From Mycobacterium colombiense (lineage in GTDB: Bacteria > Actinomycetota > Actinomycetes > Mycobacteriales > Mycobacteriaceae), in NCBI RefSeq assembly GCF_001953985.1, contig NZ_MBEI01000053.1, forward strand, positions 62,001 to 126,000: a stretch of 64,000 nucleotides of DNA. Direction: 5' to 3'. Shown piece by piece: positions 1-9,360 of the stretch (the first letter of the stretch is position 1; each line of letters begins with the position of its first letter). The notes below the pieces were generated by a model. That model searched no databases, was not told the DNA's origin, and saw nothing but the letters and a program-made list of their open reading frames with translations. The translations under genes were made by a program, and so were the position numbers.

Positions 1-227
1 TTGCCCGCCCCGTTGTGGCCGACCAGTCCGACCCGGTCGCCAAGCTCGAGGGACATGGTGATGTCGCGCAACGCTTCGACCACCACCACGTTGGAGCTGT
101 TGCGGCCGATGGTGCCGCCGGCCTTGCCCAGGAAGGCTTTCTTCAACGAGCGCGACTTGGCGTCGAAGATGGGAAACTCCACCCACGCGTTGTGCGTCTC
201 GATGTGAGGACCAGAATCCGGCGCCAT
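1..227 (-). CDS. rfbE: Polysaccharide-export ABC transporter ATP-binding protein, N-terminal part (cut by window start)
   Basis: The minus strand from ATG at 227 reads about 75 codons of a Wzt-type ABC ATPase and runs off the window at its Walker A motif (GHNGAGK). The segment before it (VEFPIFDAKSRSLKKAFLGK, then GGTIGR and VEALRDITMSLELGDRVGLVG) matches my recollection of mycobacterial Rv3781, the nucleotide-binding partner of the RfbD permease proposed to move an arabinogalactan or other polysaccharide precursor across the inner membrane. The next gene on the same strand is bpa, as in H37Rv (Rv3781-Rv3780). Only the N-terminus is visible, so signature and Walker B motifs cannot be checked. 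Confidence 0.85.
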   Translation of the reverse strand, partial: MAPDSGPHIETHNAWVEFPIFDAKSRSLKKAFLGKAGGTIGRNSSNVVVVEALRDITMSLELGDRVGLVGHNGAG

Positions 228-242
228 TGATGCTGCGTCTGC

Positions 243-752
243 TTACAGGTACTGACCGTGCCCGGGCGCGCCGCCCGGCTTACCGATGCCCGGGGGAAGC
301 GCGCCCTGGCGCATCTTTTCCAGCTGCGCGCGGGCGGCCATCTGCTGGGCGAACAGCGCGGTCTGGATGCCGTGGAACAGCCCCTCCAGCCAGCCGACCA
401 ACTGCGCTTGGGCGATGCGCAATTCGGCGTCGGACGGGGCCGCGTCCTCGTTGAAGGGCAGGGTGAGGCGGTCCAGCTCCTCACGCAGTTCCGGCGCCAG
501 GCCCTCTTCCAGTTCCCGGATGCTCGTCGCGTGGATCTCGCGCAGCCGATTGCGGCTGGCCTCGTCCAGGGGTGCGGCGCGCACCTCCTCGAGCAGCTGC
601 TTGATCATGGTGCCGATGCGCATCACCTTCGCCGGCTGCTCAACCAGGTCGGTCAGGGAACGCTCGTCGGCGTCCTCGTCGGAGAGCGCCATCATCCGCG
701 GGTCGACGCCGCCGATGATCTCGACGTCGTCGTCATCGTTGCGGGTACTCAA
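243..752 (-). CDS. bpa: Bacterial proteasome activator Bpa (Rv3780-like)
   Basis: A 169-residue acidic, helical protein ending in GQYL, the C-terminal motif by which Bpa docks on the 20S proteasome core and opens it independently of ATP for degradation of unfolded proteins and HspR. The body (LTDLVEQPAKVMRIGTMIKQ, then LPFNEDAAPSDAELRIAQAQ and LFAQQMAARAQLEKMRQ) matches the mycobacterial family; the Mtb protein is about 178 residues. The start is a TTG at 752; no in-frame ATG is available close upstream, and alignment to the Mtb N-terminus suggests translation might begin a few codons earlier. It lies 21 bases downstream of the Rv3779-like stop on the same strand. Confidence 0.93.
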   Translation of the reverse strand: MSTRNDDDDVEIIGGVDPRMMALSDEDADERSLTDLVEQPAKVMRIGTMIKQLLEEVRAAPLDEASRNRLREIHATSIRELEEGLAPELREELDRLTLPFNEDAAPSDAELRIAQAQLVGWLEGLFHGIQTALFAQQMAARAQLEKMRQGALPPGIGKPGGAPGHGQYL

Positions 753-773
753 TCCTTCACCATCCTCTGTGGG

Positions 774-2747
774 CTATGAGTGTGGCGTCGTGCCGTTTCC
801 GCGCCATTCATAAATCCGGGCACCGCCGTTGTCGTAGATCAATGCCCACGACTTCGACTTATCCAGTGACACTAGTCCTTCGGGTACGGCGAACCCTCGG
901 ACAGTCGGCGCGCTGGTGTAGATGTACCGAATATTGAGCGCTTTAATCGCCTCGAGCACCCGCGGATCGGAATCGCCTTTGCGGGCCGAGGTCCAGAAGA
1001 TGTATCGGTAGTAGCCCGGGCCGGTTTGCTGCGGGAAGTCGTAGTGCGTCCACAGCGGATGCAGGTCGGCGACCGCGTACATCCACGCGGTGCCGTCGAC
1101 GTTGGAGTCGCCGATCAGGGTGTTGTGCGCGCCGGGAAGTTTCGCCAGGTAGGCCATGGCCATCAGGTCGCGCTGGTCGACCATCACCGAGTCGTATTTG
1201 TCGCCGAATAACACCAGGTGCCGATAGAGGTAGTGGCGCCCGGTGAGCACCGTGGCCACCACCAGCAGCGCCGCAGTCGCCCCGATCCAGACGGGGGCGG
1301 GGAACGGTCTGAATCGCCCGGTGACCCGTTTGGCGCCGGCCACGACGCCCACGACGATCGCGAACAGTGCGACGCCGGCCATCGGCTCCAACAGCAGGGT
1401 GATCGCGGCCGAGATCCGGCGCGGATCTTTGTAGAAGAACTCGCCGAACATTCCGGCCACCGCACCGATCGGACCGCCCAGCGGGTTTCCGGCGTCGACG
1501 TCCACGACCACCAACACCAGCCACAAGGCGAGTGGCCACCAGATCTTCTTGACCAGAAAAATGACCCCACCGATGGCGGTCACCGCGATCAGCCCGTACT
1601 GCACTGGAAAGTCATTGAGGTGCCGGGAGTGCTGGAAGACGGTGTCGAAAAGTCCCCGCTTCTTGCTGAGGTGGGTAAGAAAAGAGTGCCCGGCAATGAT
1701 GTCTTCCTGCCCCTGGACGCTGATGAACTGGGGCAGCAGGATCAATCCGGACAACGTCGCGACGCAGGCGAGAACCAGAAAATCGGCCAGCCTGCCGCGC
1801 ACCGGGTGCCACACCGCATCGATGAGCCACCAGGCCACCAGGAACAACAGCACGATCACCCCGCCGGTGATGTGCACGGACATGACGCCCACCCACGCCA
1901 GCACCGCTGTCGGGATGCGGTCGCGGTGCCGCAGCGTGGAGGCTATCAAGACGAACGCCGGGACCGCGACGCCGTAGGCCGCCAGGTTGGGCATCGCGGC
2001 GACGCCGAACTCGACGTAGGGGAGCGCGGTGAACGACGCCGACAACGCAGCCGCGGTGGCTGCGGCCCCGGCGCAGCGCCACTCCGTGGTGTGCGGGCGC
2101 AGCAGATGCCAGGTGAGCATCGCCGCGCTGGTGGGAAACAGCCAGACTGCCGCGGCGACCGAACTCAGCGTGTAACCGGTGGTGGGCGCCGCCCCCGTCA
2201 GCTGGCAGAACACGGCGGTCACGGCATGGAACACCGACGGGTAGTACAGCGTCTTGTGGGTCTCGACGTTGCGCAGCTCGCCCATGTGCGTGGACGACGC
2301 CTGGCCGGTGTCCAGGATGAACCGCACCTCGTTGGCGTGCCACACGGCGTCCCAGGTGCTCGGGATGGTCTGCCAGTGGGCGGCCAGGCCACGGTAGGCG
2401 GCCCACATGATGAGCAGCGCACCCAGCAGCACGCCCAACCCCACTGTGATGGCGGGCCAGCGGCTGACCGAGCGGGCTTCGGCATCGCGGTCGCGGTAGC
2501 GGGCGAGCAGTAGTTGCAGCACGATCATCAGCACGCACACCACGGCCAGCGCCGCCAGCGCCGTCCAGCCGTTCCACGGAATTCCGATGGCACCAAACGG
2601 AATAATGGCCAGCGCGACCACGCCGTAGGTCAGCGCCGGGCCGACCGCGACAGCCACCGGCCACGACAACTGACTGATACGTGCGATGATCGCCCCGGGC
2701 GCTATCAGCAAAAACAATGCAATGAGCGTTCCGAACCAGAGCCCCAC
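774..2747 (-). CDS. Multi-pass membrane glycosyltransferase-like protein (Rv3779-like)
   Basis: About 657 residues with more than ten hydrophobic segments, beginning [19 protein letters not shown] after a GTG start at 2747. An open frame continues upstream but would run into the divergent gene at 2866, so the GTG giving the family length (Rv3779 is about 666 residues) is preferred. Rv3779 was reported as a polyprenyl-phosphomannose synthase-related protein in mycobacterial mannoside synthesis; its topology resembles GT-C enzymes. A soluble extracytoplasmic C-terminal part follows the last membrane helix. It is co-directional with bpa and rfbE, consistent with an envelope-polysaccharide locus. 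The exact enzymatic activity is known-family inference, not visible in a motif here. Confidence 0.85.
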   Translation of the reverse strand: MGLWFGTLIALFLLIAPGAIIARISQLSWPVAVAVGPALTYGVVALAIIPFGAIGIPWNGWTALAALAVVCVLMIVLQLLLARYRDRDAEARSVSRWPAITVGLGVLLGALLIMWAAYRGLAAHWQTIPSTWDAVWHANEVRFILDTGQASSTHMGELRNVETHKTLYYPSVFHAVTAVFCQLTGAAPTTGYTLSSVAAAVWLFPTSAAMLTWHLLRPHTTEWRCAGAAATAAALSASFTALPYVEFGVAAMPNLAAYGVAVPAFVLIASTLRHRDRIPTAVLAWVGVMSVHITGGVIVLLFLVAWWLIDAVWHPVRGRLADFLVLACVATLSGLILLPQFISVQGQEDIIAGHSFLTHLSKKRGLFDTVFQHSRHLNDFPVQYGLIAVTAIGGVIFLVKKIWWPLALWLVLVVVDVDAGNPLGGPIGAVAGMFGEFFYKDPRRISAAITLLLEPMAGVALFAIVVGVVAGAKRVTGRFRPFPAPVWIGATAALLVVATVLTGRHYLYRHLVLFGDKYDSVMVDQRDLMAMAYLAKLPGAHNTLIGDSNVDGTAWMYAVADLHPLWTHYDFPQQTGPGYYRYIFWTSARKGDSDPRVLEAIKALNIRYIYTSAPTVRGFAVPEGLVSLDKSKSWALIYDNGGARIYEWRGNGTTPHS

Positions 2748-2865
2748 TCGACTAGTATGGCTGGCCGGGTGCCCTGGCTCGGGAAGCCACCAACTGGCCG
2801 GAACGTGTGTGGCACCCGCTACCGTCACAGTTTCGCAAAAAAGCGGAAGCTTTAAGGTGGCCCAC

Positions 2866-4062
2866 ATGGCATATGACGTCGCCCGGGTGCGCGGACTGCA
2901 TCCGTCGCTGGGTGACGGGTGGGTACACTTCGACGCCCCGAGCGGGATGCTGGTCCCCGATTCCGTCGCGACCACGGTGTCGACGGCCTTCCGCAGGTCA
3001 GGTCCCACCACCGTGGGCGCACACCCGTCCGCGCAGCGCAGTGCCGCCGTTCTGGAGGCGGCGCGGGCGGCGGTGGCCGATCTGTTCAACGTCGAACCCG
3101 CGGGTGTCGTGCTGGGCGCCGACCGGGCGATCTTGCTGTCGGCGCTGGCCGAGGCGTCGTCGTCGCGGGCCGGCCTGGGCTACGAGGTGATCGTCAGCCG
3201 CCTGGACGACGAGGCCAACATCGCCCCCTGGCTGCGCGCGGCGCACAGGTACGGCGCCAAGGTCAAGTGGGCCGAGATCGACATCGAGACCGGCGAGCTC
3301 CCGACGTGGCAGTGGGAGGGCCTGATCGGGAAGTCGACCAGGCTGGTCGCCGTCGCCTCGGCCTCCGGGACGCTGGGCACGGTCACCGATCTGCGGGCGA
3401 TGACCAAGCTGGTGCACGACGTCGGCGGCCTGGTGGTCGTCGACCATTCCGCCGCGGCGCCCTACCGCCTGCTCGACGTGAAGGAAACCGACGCCGACGT
3501 GGTGGCGGTGAACGCCGCGGCCTGGGGCGGCCCCCCGATCGGGGCGATCGTGTTCCGCGACCCGGCGCTGCTCAACTCGTTCAGTTCCATCTCGCCGGAC
3601 CCCAAGGCCGTCGGGCCGGCGCGGCTCGAGATCGGCGCGCATCAGTTCGGACTGCTGGCCGGGGTGGTGGCCAGCATCGAGTACCTGGCGTCGCTCGACG
3701 AATCCGCCCGCGGCACCCGGCGCGAACGCCTGGCGGTCTCGATGCAATCCGCCACGTCGTATCTGAATCGGATCTACGACTACCTGATGGTGTCGCTGCG
3801 CTCGCTGCCGTTGGTGATGGTGATCGGCCGCCCGGAGGTGCGGATCCCGGTGGTCAGTTTCGCCCTGAACGGCGTGCCCGCCGAGCGGGTGGTGCAGCGG
3901 TTGGCGGACAACGGGATTCTGGCCGTCACCAACGAAAGTTCGCGTGCGCTCGATGTGTTGGGCGTCAACGATGTCGGCGGTGCGGTCACCGTCGGGCTGG
4001 CGCACTACTCGACGACGGCCGAAGTCGACCAGTTGGTGCGCGCGCTGGCGTCCTTGGGCTAG
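2866..4062 (+). CDS. Class-V aminotransferase / cysteine desulfurase-like protein lacking the PLP lysine (Rv3778c-like)
   Basis: 398 residues from ATG 2866, the same length as Rv3778c. The fold-type I layout is clear: [15 protein letters not shown] at the N-terminus, [19 protein letters not shown], the VVVDHSAAA strand with the PLP-contacting Asp, and the C-terminal small domain ([21 protein letters not shown]). Where class-V enzymes have a Ser/Thr-x-His-Lys motif supplying the Schiff-base lysine, this protein reads [16 protein letters not shown]: no lysine and no histidine. Either the protein is a pseudo-enzyme or it binds ligand differently. It is divergent from the Rv3779-like gene (118 bases apart) and convergent with the oxidoreductase at 4081. 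Confidence 0.9.
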   Translation: MAYDVARVRGLHPSLGDGWVHFDAPSGMLVPDSVATTVSTAFRRSGPTTVGAHPSAQRSAAVLEAARAAVADLFNVEPAGVVLGADRAILLSALAEASSSRAGLGYEVIVSRLDDEANIAPWLRAAHRYGAKVKWAEIDIETGELPTWQWEGLIGKSTRLVAVASASGTLGTVTDLRAMTKLVHDVGGLVVVDHSAAAPYRLLDVKETDADVVAVNAAAWGGPPIGAIVFRDPALLNSFSSISPDPKAVGPARLEIGAHQFGLLAGVVASIEYLASLDESARGTRRERLAVSMQSATSYLNRIYDYLMVSLRSLPLVMVIGRPEVRIPVVSFALNGVPAERVVQRLADNGILAVTNESSRALDVLGVNDVGGAVTVGLAHYSTTAEVDQLVRALASLG

Positions 4063-4080
4063 ACGCCGGCCAAGGCCTGG

Positions 4081-5058
4081 CTAGACGGTCAGCACGACCT
4101 TGCCGTGCACCTCTCCCGCCGCCAGCTTCTTGTGGGCGGTACTTGCCTGCTCGATCGGGATCCGCTCGCCGATGATGGGCCGGACCCGGCCGTCGGCGAT
4201 CATCGGCCACACCTTGGCCGTCACGGCCTGCACGATCTCGCTCTTGCTGTTCGGTCCGCTCACCGGGCGGCCCCGCAGCGTGGTGCCGATGACGTGGGCT
4301 CGCTTGGCGAGCAGCTTGCCGACGTTGAGCTCGCCCTTGATGCCGCCCTGCATGCCGATGATGACGAGCTGGCCGTCGCTGGCCAGGGCGTCGAGGTTGC
4401 GGTCCAGATAGGAGGCGCCCATGATGTCGAAGATCACGTCGGCGCCGCCGAACTCCTGCACCCGTGCGACGAAGTCGTCGTCGCGGTAGTTGATGGTGAT
4501 CTCGGCTCCCAGGTCGCGGCAGGTCTGCAGCTTTTCGGACGACCCGGCGGTGACCGCCACCCGGGCACCCAGCGCCCGGGCGATTTGGATGGCGTGGGTG
4601 CCGATGCCGCTGGCCCCGCCGTGCATCAGCAGCAGCTGCCCTTCGCCCAGGTGGGCGGTCAGCACCAGGTTGGACCACACGGTGCACGCCACTTCGGGCA
4701 ACCCGGCCGCGTCGACCAGGTCGACACCTGAGGGAATCGGCAGCAGCTGGCCGGCGGGAACGGCGACGTACTCGGCGTATCCACCCCCGGCGAGCAGCGC
4801 GCAAACCTCTTGCCCGACAGACCAATTCGTGACATTGGAGCCGGTATCGGCGATGACGCCGGACACTTCCATGCCGATGATCTCGCTCGCGCCCGGCGGC
4901 GGCGGGTACTTGCCGGCGGCCTGCAGCAGGTCGGCGCGGTTGACGCCGGCGGCGGTGACCTTGACCAGGACCTCGCCCGGCCCGGCGGAGACGTCCGGCA
5001 CTTCCTGCCAGGAGAGTTGCTCGGCGGATTCGGCGACGATGGCGCGCATGGTGGCCAC
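4081..5058 (-). CDS. NAD(P)H:quinone oxidoreductase, zinc-independent MDR family (Rv3777-like)
   Basis: 325 residues of the medium-chain dehydrogenase/reductase superfamily, QOR/PIG3 type. Visible marks are the N-terminal GroES-like half (EVLVKVTAAGVNRADLLQAAGKYPPPPG, given here in pieces: VNRADLLQ and PPPPGASEIIG), the nucleotide-binding LMHGGASGIGTHAIQIARALGARV, and absence of the zinc-ligand cysteines. The enzyme is expected to reduce quinones or enones using NADPH in the cytosol. Start ATG 5058 is 28 bases from the divergent tRNA-Ser. Convergent with the Rv3778c-like gene, with 18 bases between stops. A related but distinct quinone oxidoreductase is at 39736. Confidence 0.92.
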   Translation of the reverse strand: MATMRAIVAESAEQLSWQEVPDVSAGPGEVLVKVTAAGVNRADLLQAAGKYPPPPGASEIIGMEVSGVIADTGSNVTNWSVGQEVCALLAGGGYAEYVAVPAGQLLPIPSGVDLVDAAGLPEVACTVWSNLVLTAHLGEGQLLLMHGGASGIGTHAIQIARALGARVAVTAGSSEKLQTCRDLGAEITINYRDDDFVARVQEFGGADVIFDIMGASYLDRNLDALASDGQLVIIGMQGGIKGELNVGKLLAKRAHVIGTTLRGRPVSGPNSKSEIVQAVTAKVWPMIADGRVRPIIGERIPIEQASTAHKKLAAGEVHGKVVLTV

Positions 5059-5086
5059 GCTACCGAGTCCCGCTACCCTAATCAGC

Positions 5087-5173
5087 GGTGGCGTGGCAGA
5101 GCGGCCTAATGCACTCGCCTTGAAAGCGAGAGACGGCTAAAACCGTCCGGGGGTTCAAATCCCTCCGCCACCG
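5087..5173 (+). tRNA. tRNA-Ser (anticodon UGA)
   Basis: An 87-base class II tRNA. The acceptor stem GGTGGCG pairs with CGCCACC, with discriminator G; the anticodon loop CTTGAAA gives TGA; there is a long variable arm and a GGTTCAAATCC T-arm. No CCA is encoded. Very similar in sequence to the tRNA-Ser(CGA) at 53586. Confidence 0.97.
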
Positions 5174-5176
5174 CTC

Positions 5177-6298
5177 TTATCGGTCGACACTCTGATGCAG
5201 CGTCGGGGCGTAGCGCAGCACCGCGCCCACGCCGTCGGCCGGGGAGATCCGCTCGTCGGTGCGCACCAGGGCGGCGCCGACCGAGATCGCCGAGACCGGC
5301 AGCGCTTCGTCGGCCCGCAGCGTCTTGGCGGGCGCGGCGCCCTGCTCGGACAGCACGTTCTCGTCCGGGGCGATCGTCGTCAATCCCTCGTCCGCGACGA
5401 CGGTCGCATCGCCGATGTCGCCGATGATCAGCGTCTCCACCGCGCCTTGACGCAACGCCGAGCAGACCGGTCCGAGCCCCTCGGCGGCCAGTCCCGACTG
5501 CCGCCCGATCTCGGCGGTAAAGCGTTGCGCGGCATCGTCAATCGTGCGCAGCTGGCGCTTGACGAATTCATCCTCGATGGCGTGCTCGATCTCGCTGAAG
5601 TCGTGGCCGCTGTGCCGTGCCCCGATCTCGAGTGCCACCGCGCGCTCCTGCAAGCGTTCGGGCAGCGCGGCGAGCAGATCGGAGCGGGAGCGCACCTCAC
5701 CCACCACGAAGATCACCTCGATCGCCTTGTCGTCGGCCAGCTCAGCGACGCGGTCGGCGACGGCGCGCACGTTCTTGCGGCCCGCCTCCTCGGTGCGCAA
5801 CTGCGGGTCGCCGTAGCCGGCCGTCTCCGCACCGGCGGATTTGTGCACCGGATAGCCGCCGCCGTCGACGGTCTCGGTGCGCAGCGTCCCGCCGATGTGG
5901 GTGGTGATGTCGGCACCGTTGTGGTCGACGATCACCAGCACATAGTCGGGGTGATCGAAGCTCTGCTCGAGAATCGGCACCAGATAAGGCAATTCGGAGA
6001 CGCGAACGATGTCGGTGGCGGCAGGCCGGGCCAGGTGCTCGTTGATCACCACGCCGTCGGCGCCGGCGATCACCGCGCGCCCGCTGCGGCCGATCGGCGG
6101 ACGCAGGTTCATGATCGCGTCCTCGATCTGGCCGATCACCGTCGCGCCGGCGTGCTGTCGCTCCAGCTCTTCCTTGACCGCACGCCACTTCAGCTCGAGC
6201 TGAGCCTCGGCATCATGGGTGTCGTGTGAGTCATCGAAATACACCGAAGCGAACGGCCCCGGTGCGTCCAGCAGTTTGCGGAAGCGTTGCGAGTCCAT
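5177..6298 (-). CDS. Rv2629-like baeRF family protein
   Basis: 373 residues from ATG 6298 (Rv2629 is about 374). The MDSQRFRKLLDAPGPFASVYFD opening, here shortened to MDSQRFRKLL and FASVYFDDSHDTHDA, is typical of the bacterial archaeo-eukaryotic release-factor-like (baeRF) group, with VLVIVDHNGADI in the N-terminal domain and IEVIFVVGEVRSRSDLLAAL in the central eRF1-like domain. The family is linked to ribosome-associated stress functions; Rv2629 belongs to the Mtb DosR dormancy regulon. Here the gene is convergent with tRNA-Ser(UGA) with 3 bases between them, not beside Rv2627/Rv2628 homologues. Biochemical role not established. Confidence 0.85.
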   Translation of the reverse strand: MDSQRFRKLLDAPGPFASVYFDDSHDTHDAEAQLELKWRAVKEELERQHAGATVIGQIEDAIMNLRPPIGRSGRAVIAGADGVVINEHLARPAATDIVRVSELPYLVPILEQSFDHPDYVLVIVDHNGADITTHIGGTLRTETVDGGGYPVHKSAGAETAGYGDPQLRTEEAGRKNVRAVADRVAELADDKAIEVIFVVGEVRSRSDLLAALPERLQERAVALEIGARHSGHDFSEIEHAIEDEFVKRQLRTIDDAAQRFTAEIGRQSGLAAEGLGPVCSALRQGAVETLIIGDIGDATVVADEGLTTIAPDENVLSEQGAAPAKTLRADEALPVSAISVGAALVRTDERISPADGVGAVLRYAPTLHQSVDR

Positions 6299-6335
6299 GC
6301 TTTGTTGGTTGCCCCACGAGCCGGGGGGCAAACAC

Positions 6336-6524
6336 CTAGCTTCGATCGCCCTCGCTGTCGTCGAAGAAGTGCCACTCGCCGTCGTGCTGGACTTCCATGC
6401 GCCAGCCGAGCTCGCTGTTGTCGGCCTTGTTGTCGACGAACCATGCGTGTGCGTCGTCGGCACTTTCGATGTCTTTGGTCGCGACGACCTCGCCCTTCGG
6501 GTTGAGTACTCGATAGGTAGCCAT
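6336..6524 (-). CDS. Small conserved acidic protein, 62 residues
   Basis: From ATG 6524, the product starts MATYRVLNPKGEVVATKDIE and ends in WHFFDDSEGDRS. It is rich in Trp and Asp (WFVDNKADN, LGWRMEVQHDGEWHFF), with alternating strand-like hydrophobics suggesting a small beta-rich fold. No signal peptide or membrane segment. It sits between the Rv2629-like gene (37 bases downstream) and lipE (29 bases upstream), all on the minus strand, so co-transcription is possible. I do not recognise the family. Confidence 0.7.
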   Translation of the reverse strand: MATYRVLNPKGEVVATKDIESADDAHAWFVDNKADNSELGWRMEVQHDGEWHFFDDSEGDRS

Positions 6525-6553
6525 GACTGGCAGTGTTCCCACTGCCGTCGTGA

Positions 6554-7792
6554 TCAACCGGTCGGAATTTCGGCGGTGATCGTGTCCAGCAGGGCGGTGT
6601 ACCGGCGGGCTTCGGGATCGCGTCCGGGTTTGCCGCTGCTCACCACGCCGGCCGACAGTCCGCGCGCCGGGTCGGCCCAGATCGCGATGTTGACCAGGCC
6701 CAGGTTGCCGAACGCGTGCGGCGCGTTGCGCCCGAACGGGCCCCACCGGTTGGTGCCCAGGATGTAGCCGGTGCCCCAGCGGGCCGGCTGCAGGCCGACC
6801 GCGAAATCCGGGCGCAGCCTTCGGCATTCGGTCACCGCGCCGTACATGGTCTCCGGGCTGATCACCCGCACGCCGTCGAGTTCGCCTCCGCGGCGCCATA
6901 TCTCGGCGAACCGCGACATCTCCTGCGCGGTCGACACCGTGTTGGACGACGGAATGATGGTGGTCAGGAACGCCGGGGAGTTGGTGTACGGGATCATTTC
7001 GTGCACGGTTCCGCCGATCGCCTTGCGGAAGATCTGGGCGACCACCGGCGGCAGCGTTCGCCCGGTGGCGTGGCTGGGCGCGACCAGCGGGACGTCCTTC
7101 TTCGCGACGCCGAAATTGGTCCAGCGGAAGTCGAGCGGGTCGAGGATCTCGGTGGCCAGGATCTCGCGAATCTCCTTGCCGGTGGCCGCGTACACGATCT
7201 CGCGGACCAGCGGACCCCAGGTCAGCGCGTGGTACATGTGGAACAGCCCGGGACGGTAGAGGGGCCGCAACTCGCCCAGCTTCTGCTGCGCGTATTCGTG
7301 GTCGTCGGCGCGGGTGACGTCCGGCCTGGGGCCGGTGGGGAAGGGCAGTCCCGCGCTGTGCGTCATCACGTGCCGGATGGTGATCCGATGCTTGCCGTGG
7401 CTGGTGAACGTGGGGATGTATTCGCACACCCGGTCGTCGAGCGAGAAGACGCCGCGCTCGACGAGCATGTGCACCACGGTCGCCGCCATTCCCTTGGCCG
7501 CCGAGTACACGCAGAACGGTGTGTCCGGTGTGACCGCGATCTTCTCCGCGTCGGGCGGATCGCTCGGGGCGTTGCCCCAGCCGTGCCCGATCGCGCGGTT
7601 GAGCACGACGCGGCCGTGCTGGCGGACGCAGAGCTGGATGGCGGGATGGAAGCCAGCCCGGTACCAATGCCGGGCGGCCTGCCAGATCCGGTCGACGGCG
7701 GCGCTGTCGATTTCGGAGTGGTCTTCGGCGCCGATCGCCGTCACGGAGTCCAGGTCTGCCGGGAGGCGGATCTTGCCGTCGGGTGTCGTCAC
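6554..7792 (-). CDS. lipE: Beta-lactamase-fold esterase/lipase LipE
   Basis: 412 residues from GTG 7792 (Mtb LipE about 415). The class C beta-lactamase/DD-peptidase fold is marked by S-A-A-K at residues 97-100 (VYSAAKGM), a Tyr-containing YHALTWG segment near residue 185, and a C-terminal GTGYILGTN / HAFGNLG region corresponding to the third box. Such enzymes act as serine esterases on short acyl esters. No signal peptide is evident. Upstream and co-directional is echA21 (25 bases), as in H37Rv Rv3775-Rv3774, pointing to a role with lipid intermediates. Confidence 0.93.
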   Translation of the reverse strand: MTTPDGKIRLPADLDSVTAIGAEDHSEIDSAAVDRIWQAARHWYRAGFHPAIQLCVRQHGRVVLNRAIGHGWGNAPSDPPDAEKIAVTPDTPFCVYSAAKGMAATVVHMLVERGVFSLDDRVCEYIPTFTSHGKHRITIRHVMTHSAGLPFPTGPRPDVTRADDHEYAQQKLGELRPLYRPGLFHMYHALTWGPLVREIVYAATGKEIREILATEILDPLDFRWTNFGVAKKDVPLVAPSHATGRTLPPVVAQIFRKAIGGTVHEMIPYTNSPAFLTTIIPSSNTVSTAQEMSRFAEIWRRGGELDGVRVISPETMYGAVTECRRLRPDFAVGLQPARWGTGYILGTNRWGPFGRNAPHAFGNLGLVNIAIWADPARGLSAGVVSSGKPGRDPEARRYTALLDTITAEIPTG

Positions 7793-7817
7793 CTCAGCGA
7801 GGGTACGTGGCGCCGGA

Positions 7818-8642
7818 TTATTCGCCGGTGAACTGCGGCGGGCGCTTCTCGAACGTCGCCGAGATGCCCTCGGTCAGGTCCTTGGACGGCAGGAAGGCCG
7901 CGTTCCAGGCCGCCACGTACCGCAGGCTCTCCGCGACCGCGGCGGTGCGCTGCTGGTCGAGAACGTCCTTGACGCCGTGCACGGTCAGCGGGGGATTGGC
8001 GGCGATCTCCGCGGCGGTGGCGTGCGCGGCGGCCAGGGTGGCGTCGGCGTCGGCGTACACGTCGTTGACCAGACCGATCTTCTCGGCGCGGGCCGCGTCG
8101 ATGTCCTTGCCCGTCAGCGCGAGCTCGCGCAGGTGCCCGTCGTTGAGGATCAGCGGCAGGCGGGCGAGGCTGCCGACGTCGGCGACGATGGCGAGCTTGA
8201 CCTCACGCACCGAGAACTTGGCGTCGGCGCTGGCGTAGCGGATGTCGACCGCCGAGATCAGGTCGACGCCGCCGCCGATGCACCAGCCGTGCACCGCGGC
8301 GATGGTGGGGGTCCGGCAGTCGGCGACGGCGGTGATCGCGCCCTGCATGCGCTTGACCTCGCGGTGGAACACCGCGCGCGGGCCGGCCAGCGCGTCGCCG
8401 GACAGCAGCGGCGTGAACGAGCCGCCCATCGCCGGCACGTCCAGGCCGTAGCTGAAGTTCTTGCCCGAACCGGTCAGCACGATGGCCCGCACGTCGGGGT
8501 CGGCGTCCAGCTCCGGAAACAGCTCTGGCAGCTCCGACCAGAAGGCCGGTCCCATCGCATTGCCCTTGCCCGGTCCGATCAGCGTCACCTGGGCGACGTG
8601 GTCTTTCGTCTCGACGGTGACGGATTCGTATGCTTGCGCCAT
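7818..8642 (-). CDS. echA21: Enoyl-CoA hydratase/isomerase family protein EchA21
   Basis: 274 residues of the crotonase superfamily. The CoA-binding oxyanion region is visible as AIVLTGSGKNFSYGLD and AAVHGWCIGGGVDLISAVDI; DAKFSVREVKLAIVADVGS carries the acidic catalytic-loop position. Members hydrate or isomerise trans-enoyl-CoA thioesters in fatty acid breakdown. Order and strand match H37Rv Rv3774 next to lipE. It diverges from the TIGR03086-like gene at 8666, leaving 23 bases for a bidirectional promoter. Confidence 0.93.
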   Translation of the reverse strand: MAQAYESVTVETKDHVAQVTLIGPGKGNAMGPAFWSELPELFPELDADPDVRAIVLTGSGKNFSYGLDVPAMGGSFTPLLSGDALAGPRAVFHREVKRMQGAITAVADCRTPTIAAVHGWCIGGGVDLISAVDIRYASADAKFSVREVKLAIVADVGSLARLPLILNDGHLRELALTGKDIDAARAEKIGLVNDVYADADATLAAAHATAAEIAANPPLTVHGVKDVLDQQRTAAVAESLRYVAAWNAAFLPSKDLTEGISATFEKRPPQFTGE

Positions 8643-8665
8643 ATCGAGACCGTAGCGTGGCGAAT

Positions 8666-9250
8666 ATGGCTCCTGACTTGCGACCCGGACCGCATTCCCA
8701 GCCCGCCGACGAGCTACACAGCGCCGAGGACACCCTGGGGGTGCTGCAGCGGGTCCTGCACACCATCGCGGCCGACGACCTGTCGCGCCGGACGCCGTGC
8801 ACGGAATTCGACGTCTCGGCGCTCACCGGGCATCTGCTGAACTCGATCTCGGCGCTCGGCGGCATGGTGGGCGCGGAGATTCCGGAGCGTTCGGAAGGCG
8901 ATTCGGTCGAGCGCCAGGTGATCGCCGCGGCCCGGCCCGCGCTGGACGCCTGGCACCGGCACGGCCTGGACGGATCGGTGCCGTTCGGCAAGGGCGAGAT
9001 GCCCGCGAACAGCGCGTGCGGCATCCTGTCGATCGAATTCCTGGTCCACGCATGGGATTACGCCTCCGCGGTGGGGCACGACATCCACGCGCCCGAGCCG
9101 CTGTCCGAATACGTGCTGGGGCTGGCGCGCCAGATCATCAGGCCGGAATTACGCGGTCAGGCCGGCTTCGACGACCCGGTCGAGGTCCCGGCCGACGCGG
9201 GCGCGCTCGAACAGCTGGTCGCTTTCACCGGCCGCAACCCGGCGGGGTAA
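8666..9250 (+). CDS. TIGR03086-like DinB/MDMPI-type protein (Rv3773c-like)
   Basis: 194 residues from ATG 8666; an in-frame start at 8630 is possible but would overlap echA21. The layout is that of actinobacterial mycothiol-dependent maleylpyruvate isomerase/DinB-like proteins: an N-terminal helix with DDLSRRTPCTEFDVSALTGHLLN, whose His is a typical metal or substrate ligand, then a hydrophobic IEFLVHAWDYASAVG segment with a second His, and a C-terminal AGALEQLVAFTGRNP. Small-thiol-dependent chemistry is a family-level expectation; the substrate is unknown. Divergent from echA21. Confidence 0.85.
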   Translation: MAPDLRPGPHSQPADELHSAEDTLGVLQRVLHTIAADDLSRRTPCTEFDVSALTGHLLNSISALGGMVGAEIPERSEGDSVERQVIAAARPALDAWHRHGLDGSVPFGKGEMPANSACGILSIEFLVHAWDYASAVGHDIHAPEPLSEYVLGLARQIIRPELRGQAGFDDPVEVPADAGALEQLVAFTGRNPAG

Positions 9251-9360
9251 TTCGGAGCTGCTCCTCCGCCGAATGTGCAGCCACGGCGGCCCCGCACGGC
9301 ATGTCGCCGCCCTGGACGCACACCCAAGGCCGTCAATGCACACTCGACGGCGAGTGGCTA

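Noticed and set aside
1218-2513. Long plus-strand open frame opposite the Rv3779-like gene
   Set aside because: Rich in Arg/His/Asp/Gln with no hydrophobic core; an antisense frame of a high-GC membrane-protein gene.
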